This document shows, piece by piece, positions 1-8,901 of a stretch of 64,000 nucleotides of DNA. The notes under the pieces are model-generated. The model was not told the DNA's origin. It worked only from the letters and a program-made list of their open reading frames with translations, and ran no database searches. The stretch's first letter is position 1. Each line of letters opens with the position of its first letter. Made by a program: the position numbers and the translations under genes. Origin of the DNA: Oligoflexia bacterium (GTDB lineage: Bacteria; Bdellovibrionota; Bacteriovoracia; Bacteriovoracales; Bacteriovoracaceae); contig JADFZW010000023.1 of assembly GCA_015232355.1 (NCBI GenBank), positions 643-64,642 of the forward strand. The letters run 5' to 3'.

Positions 1-534
1 TTTACCAGCAATAATTTCATTATTAGCATCATCAATTGCTATGATTAAACAAGTTTTTTTAAAACCAAACCATTGATGATGACTCCCGTCCATCTGAATC
101 ATTATTCCAATATTTTTCATGCGCTCACGACGTTGACGAGATATTTTTTTTCTTCGATATGTTTTCTTTTTTAATATCTCTTTTTCATTACACCATCGAT
201 TAAATGTAGAATAACTTGTAACAAGTGAATGCTCTTTGATTAATTTTTCGTAAGCATGTGAACGATTAAAATCATAATATAATAGCTTGCATATTTCTAT
301 AATCCTTTTCTTTTCCTCATCATCACTTTTATTTTTAGGGAGAGTATTCCAATTTCCATGTTTTATAAAAGCAATTCCTTTATCTCTATATTTTTTTATA
401 TACCTCCATATAGTACGTTCACTTACCTTAAGTGCTTTCATTACTGTTTCTTTTGGGATTTTACCTTGGATTACTCCAGAAATAAGATCAATTTTAATCT
501 GATGAGTAGAATTTATTGACATCGACAAAACCAT
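1..534 (-). CDS. IS transposase, N-terminal part (C-terminus beyond the window)
   Basis: Reading leftward from an ATG at 534 (a second in-frame ATG at 522 follows an AAGG at better spacing) gives 178 codons that run off the left edge. The N-terminus is a helix-turn-helix region (VSERTIWRYIKKY) followed by a basic segment. The start of an RNase-H-like DDE catalytic domain follows, with the first catalytic Asp in QMDGSHHQWFG and a second Asp pair in IAIDDANN. The MDGSHH form is typical of the ISNCY/IS1202-type integrase-core transposases. The catalytic Glu and the other end of the element lie outside the window. A stem-loop-like pair (542-553 with 565-575) sits just upstream of the gene. The terminal inverted repeat was not identified. 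Confidence 0.85.
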   Translation of the reverse strand, partial: MVLSMSINSTHQIKIDLISGVIQGKIPKETVMKALKVSERTIWRYIKKYRDKGIAFIKHGNWNTLPKNKSDDEEKKRIIEICKLLYYDFNRSHAYEKLIKEHSLVTSYSTFNRWCNEKEILKKKTYRRKKISRQRRERMKNIGIMIQMDGSHHQWFGFKKTCLIIAIDDANNEIIAGK

Positions 535-807
535 CCTTCCCACCTTTTTAAGATAAATTTTCTTTCTTAAAAGGTAGATCAATTTGTTTTACTGTCAAAG
601 TCGCTGAAAAATTATCCTGACAGAATCGGTGGAAAGTAACTTATTGAGTATGCCCCAAAAAACTGTCAACTTTCATATCTTAAACCACATCATCACAAAG
701 ATTAAATTAATATCTTTTTTATTTTTTATTTGCCAACTATTTAATAATACGAATTTCATTAGCAAAAAGCATTTCTACTCTTAATTTTTTTTAAACATAT
801 ATTACAT
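535..807. other. Non-coding margin between transposase and kinase locus
   Basis: No open frame of note. It contains an imperfect inverted repeat 542-553/565-575 and three copies of CTGTCA or its complement (592-597, 618-623, 663-668). These could belong to the outer end of the insertion sequence, but the boundary cannot be fixed without the other end. The rest is A/T-rich and featureless. Confidence 0.4.
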
Positions 808-819
808 ATGATATTACAT

Positions 820-948
820 ATGATATTAAAAACAAACACCCCTAATCTTAAATTCTCTTATCTTTTAATTTTGATTGTATTATTACAAAATATTTTCAGT
901 TCTTCCTTTTCATATTTAAACTATACAAAAAGAAAAAAAATTCAATAG
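820..948 (+). CDS. Signal-peptide fragment of the downstream kinase gene (frame-shifted 5' part)
   Basis: An ATG at 820 (another in frame at 808) opens 42 codons with a classical Sec signal: a Lys-containing N-region, a long hydrophobic core (YLLILIVLLQ) and a polar Ser-rich exit, ending at TAG 946-948. The frame reaches a run of eight A (933-940). Skipping one A there moves reading into the frame of the kinase, which is open from 920 and continues FNRIQNLIWELDEEG to the annotated kinase start. The two pieces therefore look like one exported protein of about 308 residues split by one base. Programmed slippage, phase variation, a fixed mutation and a base-call error all remain possible. Confidence 0.6.
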   Translation: MILKTNTPNLKFSYLLILIVLLQNIFSSSFSYLNYTKRKKIQ

Positions 949-1030
949 AATACAAAATCTTATTTGGGAGCTTGATGAGGAAGGAAATGATAAACTTAGT
1001 GATTCTCTTAATAAAAAATTAAATGATACT

Positions 1031-1744
1031 ATGAAAAATGACAATGTAATAGATATAGCTCCACTAGGCGGAGGAAATAACATTACTAAGTTAGTAACTA
1101 TAAAATCGCTTGATGGAATGGAAATTAAGGGAGTATTTAAACCCTATGAACCATTTAATTTGAGTGCAAATATTCATTCAGATGTAGCTGCTTATCTTTT
1201 TGATCGTTTGCTTAGAATTAATTTGGTACCTATGACAATAATACGAACCATTGATCTCGATGGTAAAAAAGTACAAGGATCTTTAATGTTTTTTGTTGAT
1301 AACACTAAAACTGCAAACAAGCTTGCTAAGGAAGATCAAATCATTCCTGCTAAAATGAAACTTTTTGATTATCTAATAAGAAATTGGGATCGAAGAGACA
1401 ATCCAGGTAATTATCTTTTCGAAAAGGATAAAGATGGAAATGCAGAACCTAAAAAGAGTCGAGCAATAGCAATCGATAATAGCTGGGCATTTCGTATCAA
1501 CGATTGGTGGCACGATATTGAACCAGCAGGCAAGGACGCTAAAGGGAAATATCATGGCGCCAGACGAGCACACGTTCCTCTTAGCAAAGGTGGTGTGCTG
1601 AAACTAATTCCAGACAAAACAACTTATGAACGTCTGAAAAAGCTAACTAACAGTGAAATAAGAAACGCCCTTAAAAGCGAATTAAATTTTCTGCAAATCA
1701 ATCAGCTTATTGAAAGAAAAAATAGATATATCTACAAAGTATAA
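1031..1744 (+). CDS. FAM20C/HipA-like protein kinase domain, probably exported in its intact form
   Basis: The 237-residue segment has the order of motifs seen in bacterial FAM20C/HipA-type kinases. A Gly-rich N-lobe (PLGGGNNITK) comes first, then the nucleotide-binding Lys in GVFKPYEP and the helix AAYLFDRLLRINLVP. A catalytic-loop-like FDYLIRNWDRRDNPGNYL and a metal-binding Asp in IAIDNSWAF follow. The frame is open upstream to 920 without a usable ATG, and no ribosome-binding site precedes 1031, so this start is only the first Met of a longer frame whose real N-terminus is the signal peptide at 820-948. Substrate unknown. A kinase carrying a signal peptide would act in the periplasm or outside the cell. 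Family assignment is by motif only. Confidence 0.65.
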   Translation: MKNDNVIDIAPLGGGNNITKLVTIKSLDGMEIKGVFKPYEPFNLSANIHSDVAAYLFDRLLRINLVPMTIIRTIDLDGKKVQGSLMFFVDNTKTANKLAKEDQIIPAKMKLFDYLIRNWDRRDNPGNYLFEKDKDGNAEPKKSRAIAIDNSWAFRINDWWHDIEPAGKDAKGKYHGARRAHVPLSKGGVLKLIPDKTTYERLKKLTNSEIRNALKSELNFLQINQLIERKNRYIYKV

Positions 1745-1767
1745 AAGTGGATAAAAAAAATAGGTAA

Positions 1768-1845
1768 AGACAAAGTCTTTTTTTAAATGATCAAAATATA
1801 ATTTTGTTTTATACTGATGGTGTGGTTAAAGCTAATAGCTACTAA
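1768..1845 (+). pseudogene. Stump of a SpoIIE/PP2C-type phosphatase C-terminus
   Basis: In this frame the sequence reads NIILFYTDGVVKANS before a stop. FYTDGV is the signature that precedes the last helix of SpoIIE-type PP2C phosphatases. The continuation expected in that family (a DDRL-containing helix) is found in the next frame at 1850-1890 (LYDDDRLILGL). Only about 40 residues of the phosphatase survive between the kinase stop and the ATPase gene. The reading is a deletion remnant with one frameshift. Such phosphatases commonly sit next to or are fused to RsbW-like ATPases, which fits the neighbour. Confidence 0.55.
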
Positions 1846-1900
1846 TAGCAAAACAATACTATACGATGACGATCGACTAATTTTAGGATTACATACCATT

Positions 1901-2350
1901 ATGACAAAATCAAACCATAATTTAAAACTTATTTTACCTGCTATACTGCCAGAGGTTTCTAAGACAATAGAAAAGATCTCCTGTTATTTAAGTGAACACT
2001 GTCCTACATTTGAAAAAATTATGGAATTAGAGCTTTCAATAGAAGAGGTTTTAGTAAACATAGTATCCTATGCGTACAAAGATCATCAAAATAATCAAGA
2101 AAAGAATCCTAATGAAAAAATAGAGATCGAACTCACTATTTTCCTAGATAATAAGATAATAAAGATTGAAATTGTTGATGCTGGAACCCCATTTAATCCT
2201 CTAGAAAAAGAAGATGCTAATATAACTCTAGATGTAGATCAAAGAGATATTGGAGGATTAGGTGTACTTCTGGTAAAAAAATTGGCAGATAAAACCATTT
2301 ATACACGTAATGACACCTCTAATATTTTAACTTTAGAATTTAAGATCTAA
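1901..2350 (+). CDS. RsbW-like anti-sigma/switch kinase (GHKL ATPase)
   Basis: A single HATPase_c_2-type domain of 149 residues. The N-box helix is ELELSIEEVLVNIVSYAY, the G1 box is EIVDAGTPFNP, and the ATP-lid/G2 region is DIGGLGVLLVKKLAD. These proteins phosphorylate or bind anti-sigma-antagonist partners. The same frame is open from 1817, but residues encoded by 1817-1900 resemble the end of a SpoIIE phosphatase. The start at 1901 (MTKSNHNLK) gives the usual family length and has an AGGA about 12 bases upstream. Either start is possible. No sigma factor or STAS antagonist lies nearby, so the partner is unknown. Confidence 0.75.
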   Translation: MTKSNHNLKLILPAILPEVSKTIEKISCYLSEHCPTFEKIMELELSIEEVLVNIVSYAYKDHQNNQEKNPNEKIEIELTIFLDNKIIKIEIVDAGTPFNPLEKEDANITLDVDQRDIGGLGVLLVKKLADKTIYTRNDTSNILTLEFKI

Positions 2351-2357
2351 TTTTTTC

Positions 2358-5210
2358 CTACTGGCCCAGACTTATGCCCTGGCCCTTAGCAAATTCAATA
2401 ATCCCAGTATTTCCATTCATACGTAAAAGATCACCACTTTTTATAATTTTGGTAGCATCATCTACTCCAACAATAGTTGGTATTCCAAGCTCTCTTCCAA
2501 TTATCGCTGTATGAGAGAGAACACTACCTTTTTCGCTAATAATACCTGATGAAAGCATCATCAAAAAAACCCATCCCGGATCAGTCATTTCGGTCACTAA
2601 AATCTTATTTTTAATTGAAAAATATTCATTGCAGTTTTTTGTAATCTCCAAAGGGTCATTTATTACCAATGCATTCGCTTCTATCAGACCAGGCGATACG
2701 GGAACACCTTGAAGTTTCCATGAGCATATATTATTTTGGCCTTCATTGAAAAGATTTATTTTGCTTACATGATTTTCCTTTATCTCTAGATAATAGCTTC
2801 CTTTGGAAATTATTCTTCCTGGTGGAGATTTCTTTAAATATTCACATTCATTTATTTTCCTAATTTCAACCAATTTATTTAAGTTTAAATTAATCGATGA
2901 AGAATTAATATATTCTATTACTTCATAATAGGTTAAATAAAAAATATCTCTTGGATCCTTTAATACTTTTAGCTCATATAATCTTTTTCCTATATTATTA
3001 AATATTTCTCTAACAACTCCAAAAAATCGCGCCCTATCTATCCGGGCAGATTCTCTTTGAACGAGTGATACTTTGGTAAAAAACTTAGAGATTGAAAAAA
3101 TAATCTTTTTTATTGGTGAGTATTTTAATTGTATAGATAATTTTTTTTCAGCATTCGCTCTAATGGTAGTTTCTCTATTTCTCATTTCAACTACATTTAT
3201 ATCATCTTCAGAATATGTAAGAATTAAAATAAGTGCTTTATATGGATCCTCTCTGAAAGTACTAACTTCAAGCTTTAACTCTTGAATCGATCTATCTGCA
3301 AATTTTTCTAAATAATGGCCAAACTTTTGATTAAAGATTGGAAACAAAGTAAAATCAATTTCTTTTTGTTGAGAGCATACATCTTTTATAGTTTTTTTCA
3401 ACTGCTGATCTTTACGAACAATTTCTGCCAACTCCACTAGAGAATATATAATTTCCGCACTTTCCATTCCTTTTATTCCACATAAAAGATCATTCAAAAT
3501 AATCTCTGCAGACTCATCATCTACAATCCTCCATCTTTTACATAAATATTTCAAAACACCCATAGCAACTATTGCTCGAAGATCATTTAATAATGGATAA
3601 TAAAATATTGAAATGATATTTCTAGAAAATGATGTAAACTCATCTGCCAATTCATTTAGAGTTAAATTATTTAAATTTTGTCTCTTATATTTAATATAAA
3701 TGGCGGTGAATGCTTTCTTGTATTTTAACATTAAGAGATCTAAAAAAAGCATTTTAATAATAAGAAGAAAATAAAAATAAATGGATGCAATAATTTTGGC
3801 CACAAAATTAGCATACGTTTTTTCCATATTGTTGCTATTATCTTTATCATCACCACTTTTGCTTTTTACTTTACTACTGACTCCAATCATATCATCAAAG
3901 AGTGGTTGTAACTTTTTTTCAGCATAAGGAAATAAAGCAAGTGTCCTATGCCAATTATTTAAATTGTAAAATACTCTTCCCTCCAAATATGCCACCAAAT
4001 TATTAAGATATTTTTGAGAATCTATTACCTTTTTTTCAGAGAAACCAACTTTTACTAGGGAATTAGAAAAATTAAGAGAGTAACCATCTTTTAATAAAGA
4101 AAAAGTTAATGGTGAAACTACTCCCGCATAACTTTCAACAATATTACTATTATCAAAAACAACCTTTTTGTTATCATTAATTTTCGTTTTGTTAAAGACT
4201 ATAGTTATAGCTCTAGTCTGAGTTATAAAAATGTTTCTCTCTCTATCTATACACCACTCGATATCTTGAAGAATATTAAAATGATTATAAATGCTATTAC
4301 TAATTTTAATTAACAATGAAATTTCATCTTTACTTAAAACTGCTGCTCTCCCATTAACTTCATCCACCTCTTGATCAATAGTTCCTGTTCCATTCTTATG
4401 ATTAAAAGAAATTTTTTTTAGTTTTTTATTAATAATACTCTTGTTAACGACTTGAGTTTTCCTATTAAAAAAATAAGTATCATGTTCGACTTGTCCTTTA
4501 ACTACTCCTTCACCTACTCCATAACTTGCCACAATTAATCCTTGGGCAGAAATACTACTTGTTGGATCAGATTGAAATAAAACTCCCGAAGCAACAGCAT
4601 CCACCATACTTTGAACAATAACCGCCATTCTATTTTTCATTGGATCAATCTGATGATGTTGCATATATTTCAAGACATTTATATTATAGGTTGAACACCA
4701 ACATCTTTTTATGTTTTCTAGTAATTGATCTTCTTTAACAAACAAAAAAGATTCAAACATTCCAGCAAATGACTTCTCACTACCATCCTCTACATTACAT
4801 GAAGAACGAACAGCAAAGAGTTGATTCTTTCCTCTGAAAGCATGATTATTATCATGAATATTTTTTTTCAAATATTTCACTAGTTGTTCTTCGAGATTAT
4901 CTGGAATTTTTTGAGTATAAATCATCTGTTGAATTTGTTTGCATGAACTAAGTAAACTCTCAGATGAATCATAATCTATTTTGTTAATAATATTTTTAAT
5001 CTCATCTGAAATAGGAGCGATAATATCCTTAAAACATTTGCTATTGATACAAAACCATGGTGGCACTAGAATATCACCTTCTATTTTTGAAAGATGATAA
5101 AGATTATGTGCCTTCCCTCCCAATAATTCTAGTGATCCTTGTAATTTTTCATTAGAATTAATATTATTATTTTCAATATCTTCAATATTTTTAATATAAT
5201 TTTCTACCAT
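2358..5210 (-). CDS. PEP-synthase-like phosphotransferase (ATP-grasp plus phosphohistidine domain, no PEP barrel)
   Basis: This 950-residue protein begins with a PPDK/PEP-synthase N-terminal ATP-grasp module: LLGGKAHNLYHLS, AVRSSCNVEDG, SGVLFQSDP and FITQTRAI, about residues 25-335. It ends with the swivelling phosphohistidine domain (about 830-945), where KGSVLSHTAIIGRELG places the phosphorylated His near residue 900. The C-terminal PEP/pyruvate TIM barrel of true PEP synthases is absent. About 490 largely helical residues sit between the two modules. The architecture resembles rifampin phosphotransferase, in which ATP phosphate is passed through the His to a small molecule. The start ATG overlaps the stop of the UbiA-like gene (ATGGTAG, 7 bp), so the two are translationally coupled. 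The acceptor substrate is unknown. Confidence 0.8.
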   Translation of the reverse strand: MVENYIKNIEDIENNNINSNEKLQGSLELLGGKAHNLYHLSKIEGDILVPPWFCINSKCFKDIIAPISDEIKNIINKIDYDSSESLLSSCKQIQQMIYTQKIPDNLEEQLVKYLKKNIHDNNHAFRGKNQLFAVRSSCNVEDGSEKSFAGMFESFLFVKEDQLLENIKRCWCSTYNINVLKYMQHHQIDPMKNRMAVIVQSMVDAVASGVLFQSDPTSSISAQGLIVASYGVGEGVVKGQVEHDTYFFNRKTQVVNKSIINKKLKKISFNHKNGTGTIDQEVDEVNGRAAVLSKDEISLLIKISNSIYNHFNILQDIEWCIDRERNIFITQTRAITIVFNKTKINDNKKVVFDNSNIVESYAGVVSPLTFSLLKDGYSLNFSNSLVKVGFSEKKVIDSQKYLNNLVAYLEGRVFYNLNNWHRTLALFPYAEKKLQPLFDDMIGVSSKVKSKSGDDKDNSNNMEKTYANFVAKIIASIYFYFLLIIKMLFLDLLMLKYKKAFTAIYIKYKRQNLNNLTLNELADEFTSFSRNIISIFYYPLLNDLRAIVAMGVLKYLCKRWRIVDDESAEIILNDLLCGIKGMESAEIIYSLVELAEIVRKDQQLKKTIKDVCSQQKEIDFTLFPIFNQKFGHYLEKFADRSIQELKLEVSTFREDPYKALILILTYSEDDINVVEMRNRETTIRANAEKKLSIQLKYSPIKKIIFSISKFFTKVSLVQRESARIDRARFFGVVREIFNNIGKRLYELKVLKDPRDIFYLTYYEVIEYINSSSINLNLNKLVEIRKINECEYLKKSPPGRIISKGSYYLEIKENHVSKINLFNEGQNNICSWKLQGVPVSPGLIEANALVINDPLEITKNCNEYFSIKNKILVTEMTDPGWVFLMMLSSGIISEKGSVLSHTAIIGRELGIPTIVGVDDATKIIKSGDLLRMNGNTGIIEFAKGQGISLGQ

Positions 5211-6154
5211 ACTAATTGCCTTTTTGTAAAAAACAAGTCACAAAGTAGACACGCATAAATTAGAAAACTGTATACCTCCATACTTAAACGAAGTACATTT
5301 GAGCTTTTTTTAGTTGCTAAAAATATAAATCTAATAAAAAAAATCGAAGTAATAGATATAATTCCAAGAGAGATGAAAATAGTTATTGGCGATAAATGAA
5401 GAACTACTCTTAATTGAAATAAGATAAAAAATTGAATTAACATAAGAAAAATTGGAATCATTCCTGCTAACTTATATCCAAGCATCATAGAATAAGTTTG
5501 ATATCCGCTACGTTCAGATTCTGGTTCATAAGTCTTACGTGCAATTTCCCAACCCCATCCAGGAATGGCCCACCAAAGAGCTATAAGAAAATTATCTAAA
5601 GTAAAAAGTGCTAATCCTTTTTCAGCAACAAATAAGTTAATTATATAAAAATTGACAACCAAACTAACTGGAGAATGAGTAATAAAGGCCCAAATTCTGT
5701 TATTAGAGATCAATGATGGTAAAAAAAACCATTTGCCCATCATAAATCCAAAAAAATATAATGATAAAAATGCTAAAAATGACAAAAAATTTACTTTAAA
5801 ATAGAAATTAATTACGAAGAGAAGAATTGTAATTATATATATCAGATAATTTAAGTCATTTAAAGATACTCTTCCGGAAGGGACAGGTCTCTCTGGAAAA
5901 TATTTTTTATCCGTATCAAAATCCTTAAATTCATCACACAATCGATAATAAAGTAGAAATAAAAAAATAGTTATCGTTCCAATCACAGCACTTTTACCTA
6001 TTACTAAAGTATCTTCATTATATCTAACTTGTAATGTGAACAATAATCCTAAAGTTAAAATTGCTGAAAACAAGATTCGTGAAAAAGGTTTAAAGACCTC
6101 ATTTAAATAAATAAACCATCGATTTATTATCAATTGCCCCTCCTTTAAGTGCAA
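5204..6154 (-). CDS. UbiA-family prenyltransferase-like membrane protein
   Basis: A 316-residue polytopic protein with about eight hydrophobic segments. The Asp-rich cytoplasmic loop RLCDEFKDFDTDKKYFPERPVPSGRV (about residues 71-96, split here by function) carries the DxxxD-type Mg-prenyl-diphosphate signature and the following RPVPSG motif of UbiA relatives. The second Asp-rich loop is weaker: WEIARKTYEPESERSGYQT, where the usual second DxxxD reads ExxxE-like. Its gene overlaps the phosphotransferase gene downstream, suggesting that both act on one lipid or prenylated product. The substrate cannot be told from sequence. A GGAGG-like ribosome site (AGGAGGGG) lies about 10 bases before the ATG. 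Confidence 0.7.
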   Translation of the reverse strand: MHLKEGQLIINRWFIYLNEVFKPFSRILFSAILTLGLLFTLQVRYNEDTLVIGKSAVIGTITIFLFLLYYRLCDEFKDFDTDKKYFPERPVPSGRVSLNDLNYLIYIITILLFVINFYFKVNFLSFLAFLSLYFFGFMMGKWFFLPSLISNNRIWAFITHSPVSLVVNFYIINLFVAEKGLALFTLDNFLIALWWAIPGWGWEIARKTYEPESERSGYQTYSMMLGYKLAGMIPIFLMLIQFFILFQLRVVLHLSPITIFISLGIISITSIFFIRFIFLATKKSSNVLRLSMEVYSFLIYACLLCDLFFTKRQLVW

Positions 6155-6328
6155 ATGTATTTTTTTATATATTAAAATTATAAATTTAAAAGGGATTTAA
6201 AAGCAATTATTTCATCAAAAATACTTTGATTTTTCGTATTAAACAATTTCAGAACAGTTTTTACTAAAGTTTTATTATCTCTATGTCGAGATATCTTTTA
6301 AAACATACTAAAGTGTAGGGTTAATTAT

Positions 6329-7087
6329 ATGTTAAATAAAATTTATTTTATAATAACTATATTCACCATAACAATCACCATAAATATCTTTTTAACAAAA
6401 GCTATTTATGCCACTGAGGAACTTACCCCAAAAGATGATTATGAGAAATATATACTAGAGTATATGGGCCCGGAAAAATTAAAAGCACATCGAGCAAATC
6501 TTAATAAAAAAGAAAACCAACAAACAACAGCAACAACAACTTCTTCTTCCTCTGCAGGCGCCATTGGGGATAACCAAGTGGCACAAGTAGCACAAGTGGC
6601 ACAAGCAGCACAAGTGGCACAAGTAAATTCAGAAACAGCATCACCCATAACAATTGATAATAAAAATTTTATCCAAAATTTAAAACTCAGTATGCAGATG
6701 TTAAACAAAGTACCTGAAGAGACATTGGTGAAATCCATGATTGAAAAGATTTCCAAAACCCCATTTGGTGCATTTTTTGTTAATAATCCTAAAATAATTA
6801 GTTTTTTTGTAAGAATAATACGCGATAAAAGTACTGTTGATGAATTATTAACTGGATTTACAAACAAAGAAAAATATACTCAGTATTTGGCATTAATGTT
6901 TGGAGTAGCTCTCTTTTTTTTCATCTTTACTTATATCATTTGTAGAAAAACCAATTTCCTGGAACGAATAATGAAAAGATTAGTTATGATGATATTTATG
7001 GTGGTAACACAATTTTTAGTCTTTGCTTTACTCTTTCCCAAGTCAGCAAGTGCCATGAGCAGAATATTTGTAAAAACTTTTTTTTAA
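6329..7087 (+). CDS. Exported membrane-anchored protein of unknown function with AQV repeats
   Basis: 252 residues, not recognised. An N-terminal signal peptide (about 1-28) is followed by a charged region, then a low-complexity linker rich in Thr, Ser and a VAQ repeat (about residues 68-100). A roughly 80-residue helical domain follows, then two strongly hydrophobic C-terminal segments (about 186-205 and 217-240). It would be held in the inner membrane with the central part periplasmic. It converges on the next gene with a 4-bp overlap of the stops. Confidence 0.6.
   Translation: MLNKIYFIITIFTITITINIFLTKAIYATEELTPKDDYEKYILEYMGPEKLKAHRANLNKKENQQTTATTTSSSSAGAIGDNQVAQVAQVAQAAQVAQVNSETASPITIDNKNFIQNLKLSMQMLNKVPEETLVKSMIEKISKTPFGAFFVNNPKIISFFVRIIRDKSTVDELLTGFTNKEKYTQYLALMFGVALFFFIFTYIICRKTNFLERIMKRLVMMIFMVVTQFLVFALLFPKSASAMSRIFVKTFF
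6575..6624 (+). repeat. 9-bp tandem repeat in coding sequence
   Basis: Five units of CAAGTGGCA or one-base variants (6575-6619) plus a partial sixth unit. They encode the Val-Ala-Gln linker of the exported protein. The unit is a multiple of three, so copy-number changes would only alter linker length. Confidence 0.85.
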
Positions 7088-8685
7088 TTATTGTTCTCTG
7101 GTACATTAATTTCTATCTCTGGATTTGTCGAAGGCAATATTGATTGTTGTTTGTTATTATTATTTTTTTTATCCGCAATTTTATTAAGTTCATCAATTTC
7201 TCCAACATTAGCTTTTATTTCTTCCAAATGTTGGGACATAAATGGTGCTATTTTCTTCCTTATTGTATTTAATGTTTCTGAAGAAGAGGAGAGTGAACAC
7301 TTATTTAATAATTGCTGATATTTTTCATATCTCTTTATAGAATTATCAACTCTACCTAAATAGGATATTAGCACTTCATTAAAATTGTCACATTCATTGG
7401 CAAGAACATCATACATGTTTTTTGATTTTATTTCCTCAATTACCTTACTTGCATTTTTTTCATCAAAATCAATATTTTCTTTTTTTCCATTAAATAATTT
7501 ACTCTCTTCCGTCAAAAATTTCAAATAATCCATCTTGGCCAATTTATATAATGTATTAGCTCTTTCTTTATTATTTACACATTCACTTGTATCTATCTCA
7601 TTTTTATTTCTTAAATATTTTTCCACAGCTTCTGCTAATTCTTGTAGATCAGAATGAATTTCAGGCCATTTTGTCTGCTTTTCTTCAATTTTTTTACTCT
7701 CTGAAACTTTATTCAATTCATTCTGCTTATACTTCTTTAGTACTTCAGCTGAATTGTAATATCCTCCTTTAACAGCACTCTCTATATACTTATCTATCTC
7801 TTGCGATAAATTTACATTGTATACTTTGTCTAAAAGTATTTTTAACATCTTTGAATCTTTCCAATCTTTAGCAATAACTCGTTTCAATGGATCACATGTT
7901 TTAAATCCGTTAAAATAATCAGTCGTATTAGTCTCCACAAAACTCTCTCTTTCACTAATTGCTTCCTTAATCTTTTCTCGACCAAGTTTTTCTATGATAT
8001 GATTGACTAAATAAGAATGGCCACCCTCAACTGCCGAATCAAATAACCTATCACCTCCCTTTTTTAGAAAATCCAATGCCTTCTTTTTAGTAGATTCAAA
8101 ATGAATATAAGTTATAGTTGATTGCAAGATACTATTTGAGTTGTAAAGCAAAGCTTCATAATCAGAAGTATACATATCTTTTTGTAAATCAAACCCTACA
8201 GATATCAATGAGGATATAACAGCAACTCGAATATCAGAGAAATAGTAGGGAAGAAAAGCTATCCCGGAATAACCGTAGGTCATAGAATGATTGGCCCATT
8301 TATTATATGCTACTGATAATAACAAACCCTTATTGCTGCGAGCTTTGTAAAAGACACTCTTATAGTCAGCAATTTTCAATTTATTCAAATTTTCATCACT
8401 CAATAAATTTTCTATTTCTTTATAGTCAGCTCTACTAACTGCTGAAAAAAGTTTATTTCTTATGTTTAATACAGCTTTTTTATCACTTTCACTTATCAAA
8501 ACTCCTTTTGATTTTGCAATCTTTTCCACTTCCGCAATTATTTCATCATTCATCTCTTGAGTAAATACTGTCTTTCCACTTGCTAAAGCATGATTGGCCC
8601 CCATTATATTCGTCAAAAAAAGTAATAGTACAAAACTACTTAAGATGATGTTTTTTTCTATCATCTTTGATAATTTTTTTTTCAT
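7084..8685 (-). CDS. Secreted protein with degenerate ankyrin-like repeats
   Basis: 533 residues with a signal peptide (hydrophobic core SFVLLLFLTNIMG, cleavage near ALA-SG). The ribosome site GGGAGG lies 4 bases before the ATG. Helix-turn-helix pairs such as LFSAVSRADYKEIENLL, LFDSAVEGGHSYLVNHII and SAVKGGYYNSAEVLKKY look like diverged ankyrin repeats (about residues 70-320). The C-terminal 200 residues are charged, predicted helical/coiled coil, and end in an Asn-rich tail. No catalytic motif is visible. A binding role outside the cytoplasm is the most that can be inferred. Confidence 0.55.
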   Translation of the reverse strand: MKKKLSKMIEKNIILSSFVLLLFLTNIMGANHALASGKTVFTQEMNDEIIAEVEKIAKSKGVLISESDKKAVLNIRNKLFSAVSRADYKEIENLLSDENLNKLKIADYKSVFYKARSNKGLLLSVAYNKWANHSMTYGYSGIAFLPYYFSDIRVAVISSLISVGFDLQKDMYTSDYEALLYNSNSILQSTITYIHFESTKKKALDFLKKGGDRLFDSAVEGGHSYLVNHIIEKLGREKIKEAISERESFVETNTTDYFNGFKTCDPLKRVIAKDWKDSKMLKILLDKVYNVNLSQEIDKYIESAVKGGYYNSAEVLKKYKQNELNKVSESKKIEEKQTKWPEIHSDLQELAEAVEKYLRNKNEIDTSECVNNKERANTLYKLAKMDYLKFLTEESKLFNGKKENIDFDEKNASKVIEEIKSKNMYDVLANECDNFNEVLISYLGRVDNSIKRYEKYQQLLNKCSLSSSSETLNTIRKKIAPFMSQHLEEIKANVGEIDELNKIADKKNNNNKQQSILPSTNPEIEINVPENNN

Positions 8686-8901
8686 TGATCCTCCCTTTTT
8701 ATCCTGTTTATCCTAATTCTAGATTTTTATCTAAATATTGTTTTTGTATAAAAAAGATTTTATCTTGAATTATTTTGATACTGTAAGATTTTTTATCTGA
8801 TTTTATATTTCGTTGGAATTACAATGATTACTATTTTTGTTATTTATTAAATAATTTTTTTTCACGTCTAAAATAATAGTCACTCGAGATAGTTATTCAA
8901 G

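Noticed and set aside
592..668. CTGTCA/TGACAG words as the terminal inverted repeat of the insertion sequence
   Set aside because: The other end of the element is outside the window, so the words cannot be matched; left as a possibility only.
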